From Verrucomicrobiota bacterium (GTDB lineage Bacteria > Verrucomicrobiota > Verrucomicrobiia > CAIQCK01), in assembly GCA_016222825.1 (NCBI GenBank), contig JACRQF010000010.1, forward strand, positions 620,001 to 684,000: a DNA stretch of 64,000 bases. Reading direction: 5' to 3'. Of this stretch, positions 36,085 to 43,436 are shown piece by piece. Position 1 is the first letter of the stretch; each line of letters opens with the position of its first letter. A program made the translations under genes and the position numbers. The notes below the pieces were generated by a model, which made no database searches, had not been told where the DNA came from, and was given only the letters and a program-made list of their open reading frames with translations.

Positions 36085-37062
36085 TCACACTTGCAGTCGC
36101 CGGAACGCCTCGCCGCAGGCGCAGTAGTTGCGCTCCGACATACCCATCACGCTGTATTCCTCGACGTAGCCAATGAAGCCGCCTTCCGGCGTGCCCAGCA
36201 GCCGGTGCAGGCGCTCCGCTTCCCCGTAAATCTCCTCCACGGTGCCGCTGATCGAGACGGTCTGGTAGCTGATCGGCATCATGAAACACTGCCGCCCACG
36301 CAACCGACGGCCGACCTCGGCGATGTCGTTCACATTCGGCTGCGCGATGTTCAGCACGTCCACGCCGATCTCGCGGAAGTCCTCCATGATCGGCAGGAAC
36401 TCGCCGCAACAGTGATACCACGTGTGCAAGCCCAACTCATGCGCGAGCGCAAACTGCTGGGCGTAGCGCGGCTTGAACAACTCCCGCCACAAGGGCGGTG
36501 AGATCATCATCCCCGATTGCGTTCCCCAGTCGTCGGCGAAATGGATGCCGTGGAAGCCATGCCGCGCCGCCATGCGCATCAGGTCGCACTCGAAGGCGAT
36601 GATGCGATCCATCAGCGCCGCGAAACCCTTCGGTTCCAGCAGGAAATCCTGCATCGCGTTCTCGAACCCGCGCAGGAACGTATAGACGGTGAAGCCGCTC
36701 AGGTCGAAGCTCGCCAGCCGGTAACGGTCGCCGCACGTTTCGAAGAATGCCGGCGCCGCCGACATCCGATCCTCCTCGCGCAACGCCGGCACGCGAATCT
36801 CCTCCGGGCGCGGCAGCTCGCGATAAACCGGCTCCACGGGATGCCCCATCGTGCCGTCGCCAGACTTCACCAGATGATAGCCCCATTCGTTCACCGACCA
36901 ATCCCACGCGTTGGCCGAGCCGTCGCCCGGAGCGCCGAGCGCGAGGTGATAGAGCAGCACGTCGCCCTCGGTCTGGTCGCGGTTCCAAAACACAATCGGC
37001 ACCCGATCCGGCTGGCGGAACTCGATGGCGCGGCAGACACGTTCCTTGCGGTCAATCTTCAT
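36085..37062 (-). CDS. URO-D-fold methyltransferase-like protein (HCCG type)
   Basis: 325-aa cytoplasmic protein; start at 37062 (MKIDRKERVCRAIEFRQPDR) is chosen over a longer frame that runs into the spacer. URO-D fold with AMQDFLLEPKGF and HFADDWGTQSG, and YHCCGEFLP at about 216 in the place where MtaA-type methyltransferases have the zinc-binding H-x-C motif. True HemE residues are lacking. It is the first gene of the 28-kb co-oriented block; the spacer upstream, which carries 14-bp repeats and a hairpin, is where a promoter for the block would be expected. Confidence 0.87.
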   Translation of the reverse strand: MKIDRKERVCRAIEFRQPDRVPIVFWNRDQTEGDVLLYHLALGAPGDGSANAWDWSVNEWGYHLVKSGDGTMGHPVEPVYRELPRPEEIRVPALREEDRMSAAPAFFETCGDRYRLASFDLSGFTVYTFLRGFENAMQDFLLEPKGFAALMDRIIAFECDLMRMAARHGFHGIHFADDWGTQSGMMISPPLWRELFKPRYAQQFALAHELGLHTWYHCCGEFLPIMEDFREIGVDVLNIAQPNVNDIAEVGRRLRGRQCFMMPISYQTVSISGTVEEIYGEAERLHRLLGTPEGGFIGYVEEYSVMGMSERNYCACGEAFRRLQV

Positions 37063-37260
37063 CGTCAACTTTTCGAGACTACCACTCTGCCTTGTCACGT
37101 CGAGGCCGTATTGTGCCCGTGCGACACCGCCTATGCCAGAGCCGACACGGAGAGCGGACGCGCGGCGCGTCTTGTGAAGAATAGGCTTGATTTTTGCACC
37201 CCCCTCCATACTCTCGCGTTCGTTATGGGCTCCGACTTCATAACGGGTTTGGGTCGTCGC

Positions 37261-37428
37261 TTCAACTTCGTCGCTTCAACTTCGTCGTTTCAACTTCGTC
37301 GTTTCAACTTCGTCGTTTCAACTTCGTCGTTTCAACTTCGTCGTTTCAACTTCGTCGTTTCAACTTCGTCGTTTCAACTTCGTCGCTTCAACTTCGTCGT
37401 TTCAACTTCGTCGTTTCAACTTCGTCAA
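37261..37428. repeat. 14-bp tandem repeat, 12 copies
   Basis: TTCAACTTCGTCGT repeats exactly every 14 bp from 37261 to about 37428, with T/C change at one site in three copies. The period is not a multiple of three, so the array does not encode a constant peptide; copies are nearly identical, so it is young or kept uniform. No spacers. Confidence 0.95.
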
Positions 37429-37449
37429 CATCGTCGTTGTCTTCAGCCC

Positions 37450-37529
37450 GGGTAGGGCGAAGCGTCCCGCTGAGCCGTTCCCCTTCCTCTCTGTATCCGA
37501 CCGGCTCAGCGGGACGCTTCGCCCTACCC
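37450..37529. repeat. Perfect 28-bp inverted repeat, family copy 1
   Basis: Left arm 37450-37477 (GGGTAGGGCGAAGCGTCC then CGCTGAGCCG) and right arm 37502-37529 are fully complementary, with a 24-nt loop. A second member with the same layout occurs at 50606-50682; the two differ at two stem positions and both arms change together. It looks like a dispersed palindromic element. Confidence 0.9.
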
Positions 37530-37599
37530 TGCATTCCCCCGTCCGCAACCGCGTCCCAAACCAAACGACCCCGCCCATGCGCGAAAAAAGTGCCGCCAA

Positions 37600-37880
37600 A
37601 AACCCGCGTTCCCGGAAACGCGGCTCCCAAGCGTCACCCCAGAGCGGCATTTCTCCAAAACATGCCTCCTCAGCGTCACCGCAGACCGGCGTTTCCAGAA
37701 ACGCGCCTTTTCAGCGCCGCCCCAGACCCATGTTTTCCAAAAACGCCCCTCCGCGGCGTCGCCCCAGAGCCGCGTTTTGGAAAACGCCGCCTTCCGGCGA
37801 CGCCAAAACCTGGCGTTTCCGCCCACGTTGCCTTTTCAGCGCCGCCAAAACCGCGCGTTTCCGCTCGTATGCCTCAAAAT
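37600..37880. repeat. Quasi-palindromic array, about 42-bp period
   Basis: Short imperfect palindromes such as CGCGTTCCCGGAAACGCG, GGCGTTTCCAGAAACGCGCC and CCGCGTTTTGGAAAACGCCG recur about every 40-43 bp (near 37606, 37648, 37688, 37731, 37771, 37812 and 37854). Between them lie CAGCGYCRCCCCAGA-like links. The copies are strongly diverged. Confidence 0.7.
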
Positions 37881-38046
37881 CGCCGTTCCAAGGCCGTTTT
37901 CATGGAGAAATCCCCCTATGCCCGACCTCGAATACCCGAAATGGGGCGACAAACGCCTCCGCTGGGGCATGCCCGGCTTGCGCTGGGACATGCCTTTGCC
38001 CTCCTGGATCACTCACCCGCCAGCCATAACAAAAGGAACCAAGCCG

Positions 38047-39012
38047 ATGCTCACTAAACTGCAAGCGAAACTCATCAGCCTCGCCGAGAAGATCGCCGAC
38101 GGGCTGCAACAACTCACGGGTATCATCACGATGGCCCACAACACCGAGCCGGGCATCCGCGCCGATATTGCCGCCATCTCCGACGCCTCCAACCAGGCCG
38201 ACGCCGCCGCCACCGCCCTCAAGGAAGCCGACACCCTCCTCAAAGCCGCCATCGAGGCCGCCTACCAGTTCATCCTCAAGGCCGGCCGCGTCCTGCGCGT
38301 TGTGCTGGGCGAAAAACCCTCCGCCGAATGGGCCGAGGCCGGCTGGAGCATCCAGTCTCTCAAGACGCCCACCGAGGAGGATTTGCTCCTGCCGCACCTC
38401 GCCAAGCTCAAGGCGTTCCTCGAAGCCAATCCCGGCCGCCAAGTCGCCGACCCGAACATCAACCTCACCCCCGCCAACTGCGCCGCGCTCCACAAAGCCC
38501 TCAGCGACGCCCGCAGCGGCGACAGCGACCCCGCCCATGCCAACGACCCCGACCGCATCCGCGGCGTCAACTGGCACGACTCCAACGTCCAAGCCAAAAA
38601 GGCCACCCTCGTCCTCACCGAGAAAGCCCTCCAGCGCCGCGTGCAAAACTTCCGCGCCGAGTTCGACGACGTGGTCAACGATCCGATGAGTCCCCATTAC
38701 GCCACCGTCGGCCTCTCCCGCCCCGGCGACAGCAACGCGCCCGCCCAGGTCCTCAACGCCCGCCTCACCGCTCTCGGCAGCGGCCAGGTCCGCTTCCAAG
38801 GCGACGCCGTCGAAGGCGCCGACCACTACATCTTCCGCGGCAAGATCGTGGACGTGGACGCCAAGCCCCGCTACCTCGGCTCCAACAGCAACCCCGACTT
38901 CATCGCCGAGCAGTTGCCCGTCGGCAAGACCGTCGAAGGCCAGATCGTCGCCGTCAACGACGAGAACGAGCAAGGCCCCGCCAGCGACCCCGCCACGGTC
39001 GTGGTAACGTAG
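38047..39012 (+). CDS. Hypothetical protein, possible Fn3-like C terminus
   Basis: 321 aa, no signal peptide. The chosen ATG (38047) has AAAGGA 9 bases upstream; an in-frame ATG at 37918 would add 43 residues with the self-similar segment RLRWGMPGLRWDMP, so the start is open. Residues about 1-110 are alanine-rich helices (ADAAATALKEADTLLKAAIEA). The last 90 residues look like a fibronectin type III-like beta-sandwich (VRFQGDAVEGADHYIFRGKI, PVGKTVEGQIVAVNDENEQG). I do not recognise the family. It may be structural or surface-associated. Its upstream region is the repeat-rich spacer. Confidence 0.7.
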   Translation: MLTKLQAKLISLAEKIADGLQQLTGIITMAHNTEPGIRADIAAISDASNQADAAATALKEADTLLKAAIEAAYQFILKAGRVLRVVLGEKPSAEWAEAGWSIQSLKTPTEEDLLLPHLAKLKAFLEANPGRQVADPNINLTPANCAALHKALSDARSGDSDPAHANDPDRIRGVNWHDSNVQAKKATLVLTEKALQRRVQNFRAEFDDVVNDPMSPHYATVGLSRPGDSNAPAQVLNARLTALGSGQVRFQGDAVEGADHYIFRGKIVDVDAKPRYLGSNSNPDFIAEQLPVGKTVEGQIVAVNDENEQGPASDPATVVVT

Positions 39013-39077
39013 AGCGATTAAACCTGGGTGGCGTCCGGCGCGAAAGCAGGATGCTGCGCAATCCGAATTTTTAACAA

Positions 39078-39857
39078 ATGAGCAGCCAAAAACAAGAACC
39101 CAAGCCACCCACTCCCGGCAGTTCCCTGCGGGCGAAGGCCGTGGATCAACTCGCCCGCTCCAAGCCCGCCGCGCGCTCCGGGACGATCGAGGAGATAATC
39201 TACGAACTCGATGTCCACCAGATCGAACTCGAGATGCAGCGCGATGAACTCAGGAGATCGAACCTCCAGTTGGAAGAGGTCCTCGACAAATATCGGAATC
39301 TCTACGATTTCGCCCCCATCGGTTACTTCACGCTCAACCGCGCCGCCGTGATCACCGAGGCCAATCTCACCGGCGCGTCCCTGCTGCGCGTCCCGCTTCT
39401 GCAACTTCTCAACCACGGCTTCCCGCAGTTCATCGCGCCCGAAGACATGGAGCGATGGGATCGCACCATGGTCGCCGCGTTCAAGCACGAGGAGAAGCAA
39501 TCCTGTGAAGTAATGATTCGCCTGAAGGATGGTGGCGGATTTCCCGCCCGGCTGGAATGTGTCCGGGTGAACCACGCCGCCGGGAAGACAGGGGCCGCTG
39601 ACGAGCTTTCGGAAATCCACGTCATGCTGACCGACATCACCGACAGCAAGCAGGCCGAGGCGCTGCGGGAGCGCGCGGCGCAACAGGAGGCCGCCACGGC
39701 ATATCTGGCGGCCAAGAACACGGAGCTGGAACACTTCAACAAGATCATGGTGAACCGCGAGCTGCGCATGGTGGAGTTGAAGAAGGAGATGAACGCCCTC
39801 TGCATCAAGTTCGGCCAGCCGCCGCCGTATCCCACGCTGGTTGAGCCGAAGGAGTGA
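39078..39857 (+). CDS. Stand-alone PAS-domain sensor protein
   Basis: 259-aa cytoplasmic protein. Residues about 50-80 are a helix with VHQIELEMQRDELRRSNL, common just before PAS domains; about 82-190 is a PAS domain (YDFAPIGYFTLNRAAVITEAN, MLTDITDSKQAEA), followed by a coiled coil ending in NRELRMVELKKEMNALC. In longer relatives this last motif leads into a histidine kinase; here the protein ends, so it has no catalytic output domain. It could act by binding a partner kinase. 65 bp after the hypothetical gene; stop lies 18 bp from the convergent glycosidase stop. Confidence 0.85.
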   Translation: MSSQKQEPKPPTPGSSLRAKAVDQLARSKPAARSGTIEEIIYELDVHQIELEMQRDELRRSNLQLEEVLDKYRNLYDFAPIGYFTLNRAAVITEANLTGASLLRVPLLQLLNHGFPQFIAPEDMERWDRTMVAAFKHEEKQSCEVMIRLKDGGGFPARLECVRVNHAAGKTGAADELSEIHVMLTDITDSKQAEALRERAAQQEAATAYLAAKNTELEHFNKIMVNRELRMVELKKEMNALCIKFGQPPPYPTLVEPKE

Positions 39858-39874
39858 AACGGCGGCGGTTGTTG

Positions 39875-42643
39875 CTACCGCGCGTCCGGGCTGGCGAGCC
39901 GGCCGATCTGCGGCGGCGCGGTCGAGAACTCCACCCTCTCGCCAGCGGTGCCGAAGTATCCGCCCCAGCCAACCCGAATCGCGGCGATGGCGGAGAGATC
40001 GAGCCGGGCATCGCGGGCTTTGGACCACCCGGCGAGTTGGAACTGGCTCAGGAGCACAAACGACTGGCAGCGCCCCGCCGCGCTTAGCGAGCGGCCCGCG
40101 TGCGCGATGAAGTCGCGGCCTTTGTTGTCGTGCAGGATCACCAGCAGTTCCGCCGGCGTCCCCTGCCCTTCCGGCACCCACGTCTCCAGCGCCAGCACTT
40201 CGCCGCCGCTGAGGTCAACCGGCTGCGGAAAGTTGAACGATAGGAACAGGTGTGTGTCCACCTGGCTCTTGGTCAGCGTCCCGACGGCGCGCCATCGCGA
40301 GGAATCGCCCGTCAGATCCGATTGCACAAACTCGCCGCAGCCGACCACGGGCTTCACGTCCGGCAGCGGCCGCAGCGTCAACCCCGGCAGACCACCGCTC
40401 GTTACCGGCAACCGCCGCGCCGGCTTCGCCTCCGCGTAACGCAGCAACACTGCGCCGTAAGGGTCGAGCCGCAACTTCGCCCTGCCATCGGCGGCCAACG
40501 GCGTCGTCGCGCCCGTGGCGGGGTTCCATTGTTCGCCCTGCCCCCGCCCGGTCACTCCGACTTCGCCTTCCCACGCCTCACCGCTGTCGTTGATCAGGAA
40601 GTAAACGTCATGCCCGTCAATCCGCCGATGCGTCGCATGAACCGGCCCGCGCGCGCCGCCCGCGGACACGTCCGGCTCCAGCACGCCGTTCAATGCCAGC
40701 GGCAGCAACGCCTCTGAGCCTGTTGGCAGGAAGACGCCCGCGCCGCCCGCGCTGTTCGCCGTCACGCGCGCGCCGTTGCCGTCGCCAAACATCTCGCGCG
40801 CCAGCTTGCACACGCGCGAAGACGGAAACTCCGTGGCGCTATTGGCTGGCAGCGCGCCGACGGCAATCACCACGCCGCCTCTTCGCCAGAAGCGCGCGAG
40901 GTTTTCCCACGCGGCCAGCGGCAGCGTGTCGGCGCACGGCAACACCACTGCCCGCCAGCGCAGCTTGCCGTGAATAAGCGCGCCATCCCACGCCTTCGCC
41001 TTCGCGAGCGCGCGGGAGTCCACATAGGTGAAGTCGCGGTTTGCGCCGTAAAGACTCTCGTTCACCAGCCGGTAGGCGTGCTCGACCCGCACGGTGGCGG
41101 GCGAGCCTCTCGCGCCCTGCGTAGCCGGCGTGAACTGCGGCCAGAGGCTTTCGACCGGATAGAGCACGGCGATATCGGCGACCTGGTGGCCGCCGGCGAG
41201 CATCGTGCAGCAGCGGCCGATGTGGAGGTTGAGCCGCTGGAGTTGCTCGTTACTGAGATCCTGGAACGAGTAATAACTGGTGATCGTATTGATGCCGCCG
41301 AAGATCAGCCGGTTGCATGTGCCACGAATCTCCTCCTCGGTCACCACGCGAATGGGGCGTTTGTCGCCGGCGGGGCGGTAGCGTTGGACGTGGTCTGAGG
41401 TTTCACACATCGTCACCGTCCGGCCTTCGAGTTCCGCCACGCTGCTGATCAGCCGCGCGATATACCAGGGCACCTGCGATGGCAGGCTCGTCAGACAGTC
41501 AATGCTCGGCGCGTCGAGCCGTCGCGCGCAACGGAAGAAGTCGCCGTAGAACGGCACATGGGAGGCGATGCTCTCCTCCGCCAGCAGATGGCCGCCGGAG
41601 GGAATGTTGTGGCGATGACACCATCGCTGGATTTGGCCGAAGTAGTTCTCCGCAACGAGGTCGCCAACAGTGTTCCAGAAATCGTAGCGCGCGCGCCTTC
41701 CCTTGCCGCCTGCATCCGCCACGAGTGCGGGCAGAACCGGCTCCAGCGCGTAGCCGCTGCGTTTTCGGAACTCGCCCGGCAGGTTCGGCGACCACGGCAG
41801 CACGCGGTAAGGCATCGGCCGCAGGAACAGGCTCATGAGCGACGGCTCATCGGTGAACGTCGAGACGAACCAGCGGCCGAGATCGTTGCCAAACCGCGCC
41901 GCGTAACGGTCGTGCGTCACTTCGAGAAACCGCGCCGTCGGCTCCGGCATCAGCAGGTTGATATAGGGCAGCTTGTCGCACAGGCTCAACGCGGCGTGCG
42001 TGCCTTCGTAGAGCGTGCTTTCAGTGATTGCCATCACGCGCCAGCGACCGGCCGGCGCCTGCCATTGCAGCCGGCCGTCCTTCACTTGCGCCGACAGGTC
42101 CACCGCCTTGTCCAGCGAGATGACGCCGCCGCGCACCGGGAACGCCGCTGTCAGCACGCGTTTGCCCGGCGGCATATCGAGCGCAACTGGCCCGCTCTCG
42201 CTGGTCGCGTCGGCAATCAACAAACCGCGCGCCTCATACTCCGGATGGCCGCGCATCGTGATGCCGCCGGCCAGCCCCGATGGATAGCCGCGTTCGTCGT
42301 AGAGCCAGAGCGACATGCCCGCGCGCTTCGCCTCCGTGACGCCGCGGACGAACGCGCGCCAGTTTTCCTCGTTCTCCAAATAGTTGCGGAACGAAACGTT
42401 GCTGACGAAACCGCCGAAGCCTTGCCGTGTGAGTGTCTGGATCTGCGCGTCCTGATCGGCAGCTTTCAGTGGCAGGCCGTGGATGATCCTGATGATGCGC
42501 GAGGCGGCAGGCGGGTTTGCGAACCGCTCGGCCAGCGGGCGGTCTGCCTGCGGCAGTTGTCCGCCGCACACCCCGGAGAAGCCGGCTGCCGCAAAGCACA
42601 GTGTCGTCAGCAAACGGCGTGGATGGCGGATCAGTGGAACCAT
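39875..42643 (-). CDS. Secreted GH106-like glycosidase
   Basis: 922 aa; start at 42643 (MVPLIRHPRRLLTTLCFAAA) gives a signal peptide; upstream residues in the frame are Arg/Ser-rich and overlap lpxA. The N-terminal part (FANPPAASRIIRIIHG, DERGYPSGLAGG) and the long TIM-barrel region (STFTDEPSLMSLF, GGHLLAEESI) are typical of the GH106/alpha-L-rhamnosidase-like group; a C-terminal jelly roll (about 790-910) may bind sugar. The Glu in TDEP is a candidate catalytic residue. It starts 13 bp after the lpxA stop, so it may be read through from the lipid A genes, which is a curious association. Confidence 0.78.
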   Translation of the reverse strand: MVPLIRHPRRLLTTLCFAAAGFSGVCGGQLPQADRPLAERFANPPAASRIIRIIHGLPLKAADQDAQIQTLTRQGFGGFVSNVSFRNYLENEENWRAFVRGVTEAKRAGMSLWLYDERGYPSGLAGGITMRGHPEYEARGLLIADATSESGPVALDMPPGKRVLTAAFPVRGGVISLDKAVDLSAQVKDGRLQWQAPAGRWRVMAITESTLYEGTHAALSLCDKLPYINLLMPEPTARFLEVTHDRYAARFGNDLGRWFVSTFTDEPSLMSLFLRPMPYRVLPWSPNLPGEFRKRSGYALEPVLPALVADAGGKGRRARYDFWNTVGDLVAENYFGQIQRWCHRHNIPSGGHLLAEESIASHVPFYGDFFRCARRLDAPSIDCLTSLPSQVPWYIARLISSVAELEGRTVTMCETSDHVQRYRPAGDKRPIRVVTEEEIRGTCNRLIFGGINTITSYYSFQDLSNEQLQRLNLHIGRCCTMLAGGHQVADIAVLYPVESLWPQFTPATQGARGSPATVRVEHAYRLVNESLYGANRDFTYVDSRALAKAKAWDGALIHGKLRWRAVVLPCADTLPLAAWENLARFWRRGGVVIAVGALPANSATEFPSSRVCKLAREMFGDGNGARVTANSAGGAGVFLPTGSEALLPLALNGVLEPDVSAGGARGPVHATHRRIDGHDVYFLINDSGEAWEGEVGVTGRGQGEQWNPATGATTPLAADGRAKLRLDPYGAVLLRYAEAKPARRLPVTSGGLPGLTLRPLPDVKPVVGCGEFVQSDLTGDSSRWRAVGTLTKSQVDTHLFLSFNFPQPVDLSGGEVLALETWVPEGQGTPAELLVILHDNKGRDFIAHAGRSLSAAGRCQSFVLLSQFQLAGWSKARDARLDLSAIAAIRVGWGGYFGTAGERVEFSTAPPQIGRLASPDAR

Positions 42644-42656
42644 CGCGCGAGCCGGG

Positions 42657-43430
42657 CTACCGGCTGATGCCCCGCTCGCTCTTCTCGACAAACGCCACGA
42701 GATGATCCAGCTCCGGCGAGTGCGGCAGCTCCGCCTTGATCTTCTCCAGCGCGTTGCGGACGGTGTCGTCTGTGCGGAAGAGGAACTTGAACGCCTTGCG
42801 AATCTGCTCATGCACCTCGCTGCTCATGCCACGCCGTTCCATGCCGACCTTGTTGACGGCGCGGCAGACGGCGGGGTTACCGTCGGCCATCATGAACGGC
42901 GGAATGTCCTGCACCACCTTCGAGCAGCCGCCAATGATCACCATCTTGCCGATGCGGCAGAACTGATGCACCGCCGCCAGCCCGCCGACCACCGCGTAGT
43001 CCTCCACGGTGACGTGGCCGGCAATGGTGCCGCAGTTTGAAAAGATGACGTGGTCGCCGATGGCGCAATCGTGCGCGACGTGGCTGTAGGCGAGGAAGTT
43101 GCAATGCGAGCCGATGACGGTCTTGAGGCCGTCGCCGGTGGCGGTGTGGACGGTGACGCTCTCGCGGAAGGTGTTGTCGTCGCCAATCTCCAGGTAGCAC
43201 TTGTTGCCGGGCTTCCACTTCAAGTCCTGCGTCTGCAGGCCAATGCAGGCGTGCGGATAGAAGCGGTTGTTCTTGCCGATGGTCGTAAGACCGTCCAGAA
43301 CGACGTGGCTGTGCAGCCAGCAGCCGGCGCCCAGCTTCACGTTCTCGCCAATGACGCAATACGGCCCGATCTCGCAGTCCGCGGCGACCTGAGCCCTCGG
43401 ATGAATAACGGCGGTGGGATGAATGGCCAT
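42657..43430 (-). CDS. lpxA: UDP-N-acetylglucosamine acyltransferase
   Basis: 257-aa cytoplasmic enzyme for the first step of lipid A synthesis: transfer of a 3-hydroxyacyl chain from acyl carrier protein to UDP-GlcNAc. The left-handed parallel beta-helix hexapeptide repeats are clear (IHPTAVIHPRAQVAADCEIG, VKLGAGCWLHSHVVLDG), as is the catalytic His in YSHVAHDC, and the helical C-terminal domain. Length matches the family. It begins 6 bp after the lpxC-fabZ stop, as in other lipid A operons. Shows that the organism has an LPS-type outer membrane. Confidence 0.97.
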   Translation of the reverse strand: MAIHPTAVIHPRAQVAADCEIGPYCVIGENVKLGAGCWLHSHVVLDGLTTIGKNNRFYPHACIGLQTQDLKWKPGNKCYLEIGDDNTFRESVTVHTATGDGLKTVIGSHCNFLAYSHVAHDCAIGDHVIFSNCGTIAGHVTVEDYAVVGGLAAVHQFCRIGKMVIIGGCSKVVQDIPPFMMADGNPAVCRAVNKVGMERRGMSSEVHEQIRKAFKFLFRTDDTVRNALEKIKAELPHSPELDHLVAFVEKSERGISR

Positions 43431-43436
43431 CGCGAT

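Larger units (their letters stand above)
37063..37917. other. Repeat-rich spacer upstream of the large cluster
   Basis: No supported gene. It divides the large minus-strand block from plus-strand genes and must hold promoters in both directions, but none can be named by eye. It contains the 14-bp array (37261-37428), a 28-bp perfect inverted repeat (37450-37529), and a quasi-palindromic array of about 42-bp period (about 37600-37880). Frames open across it are an effect of these repeats. Confidence 0.6.

Noticed and set aside
37261-37428. CRISPR array
   Set aside because: Repeats are contiguous, 14 bp and without spacers; no cas genes. The same holds for the 21-bp and 42-bp arrays.
37194-38057. 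287-codon frame over the 14-bp and 42-bp arrays
   Set aside because: The 14-bp period is out of phase with codons, so the peptide is only a by-product; no domain.
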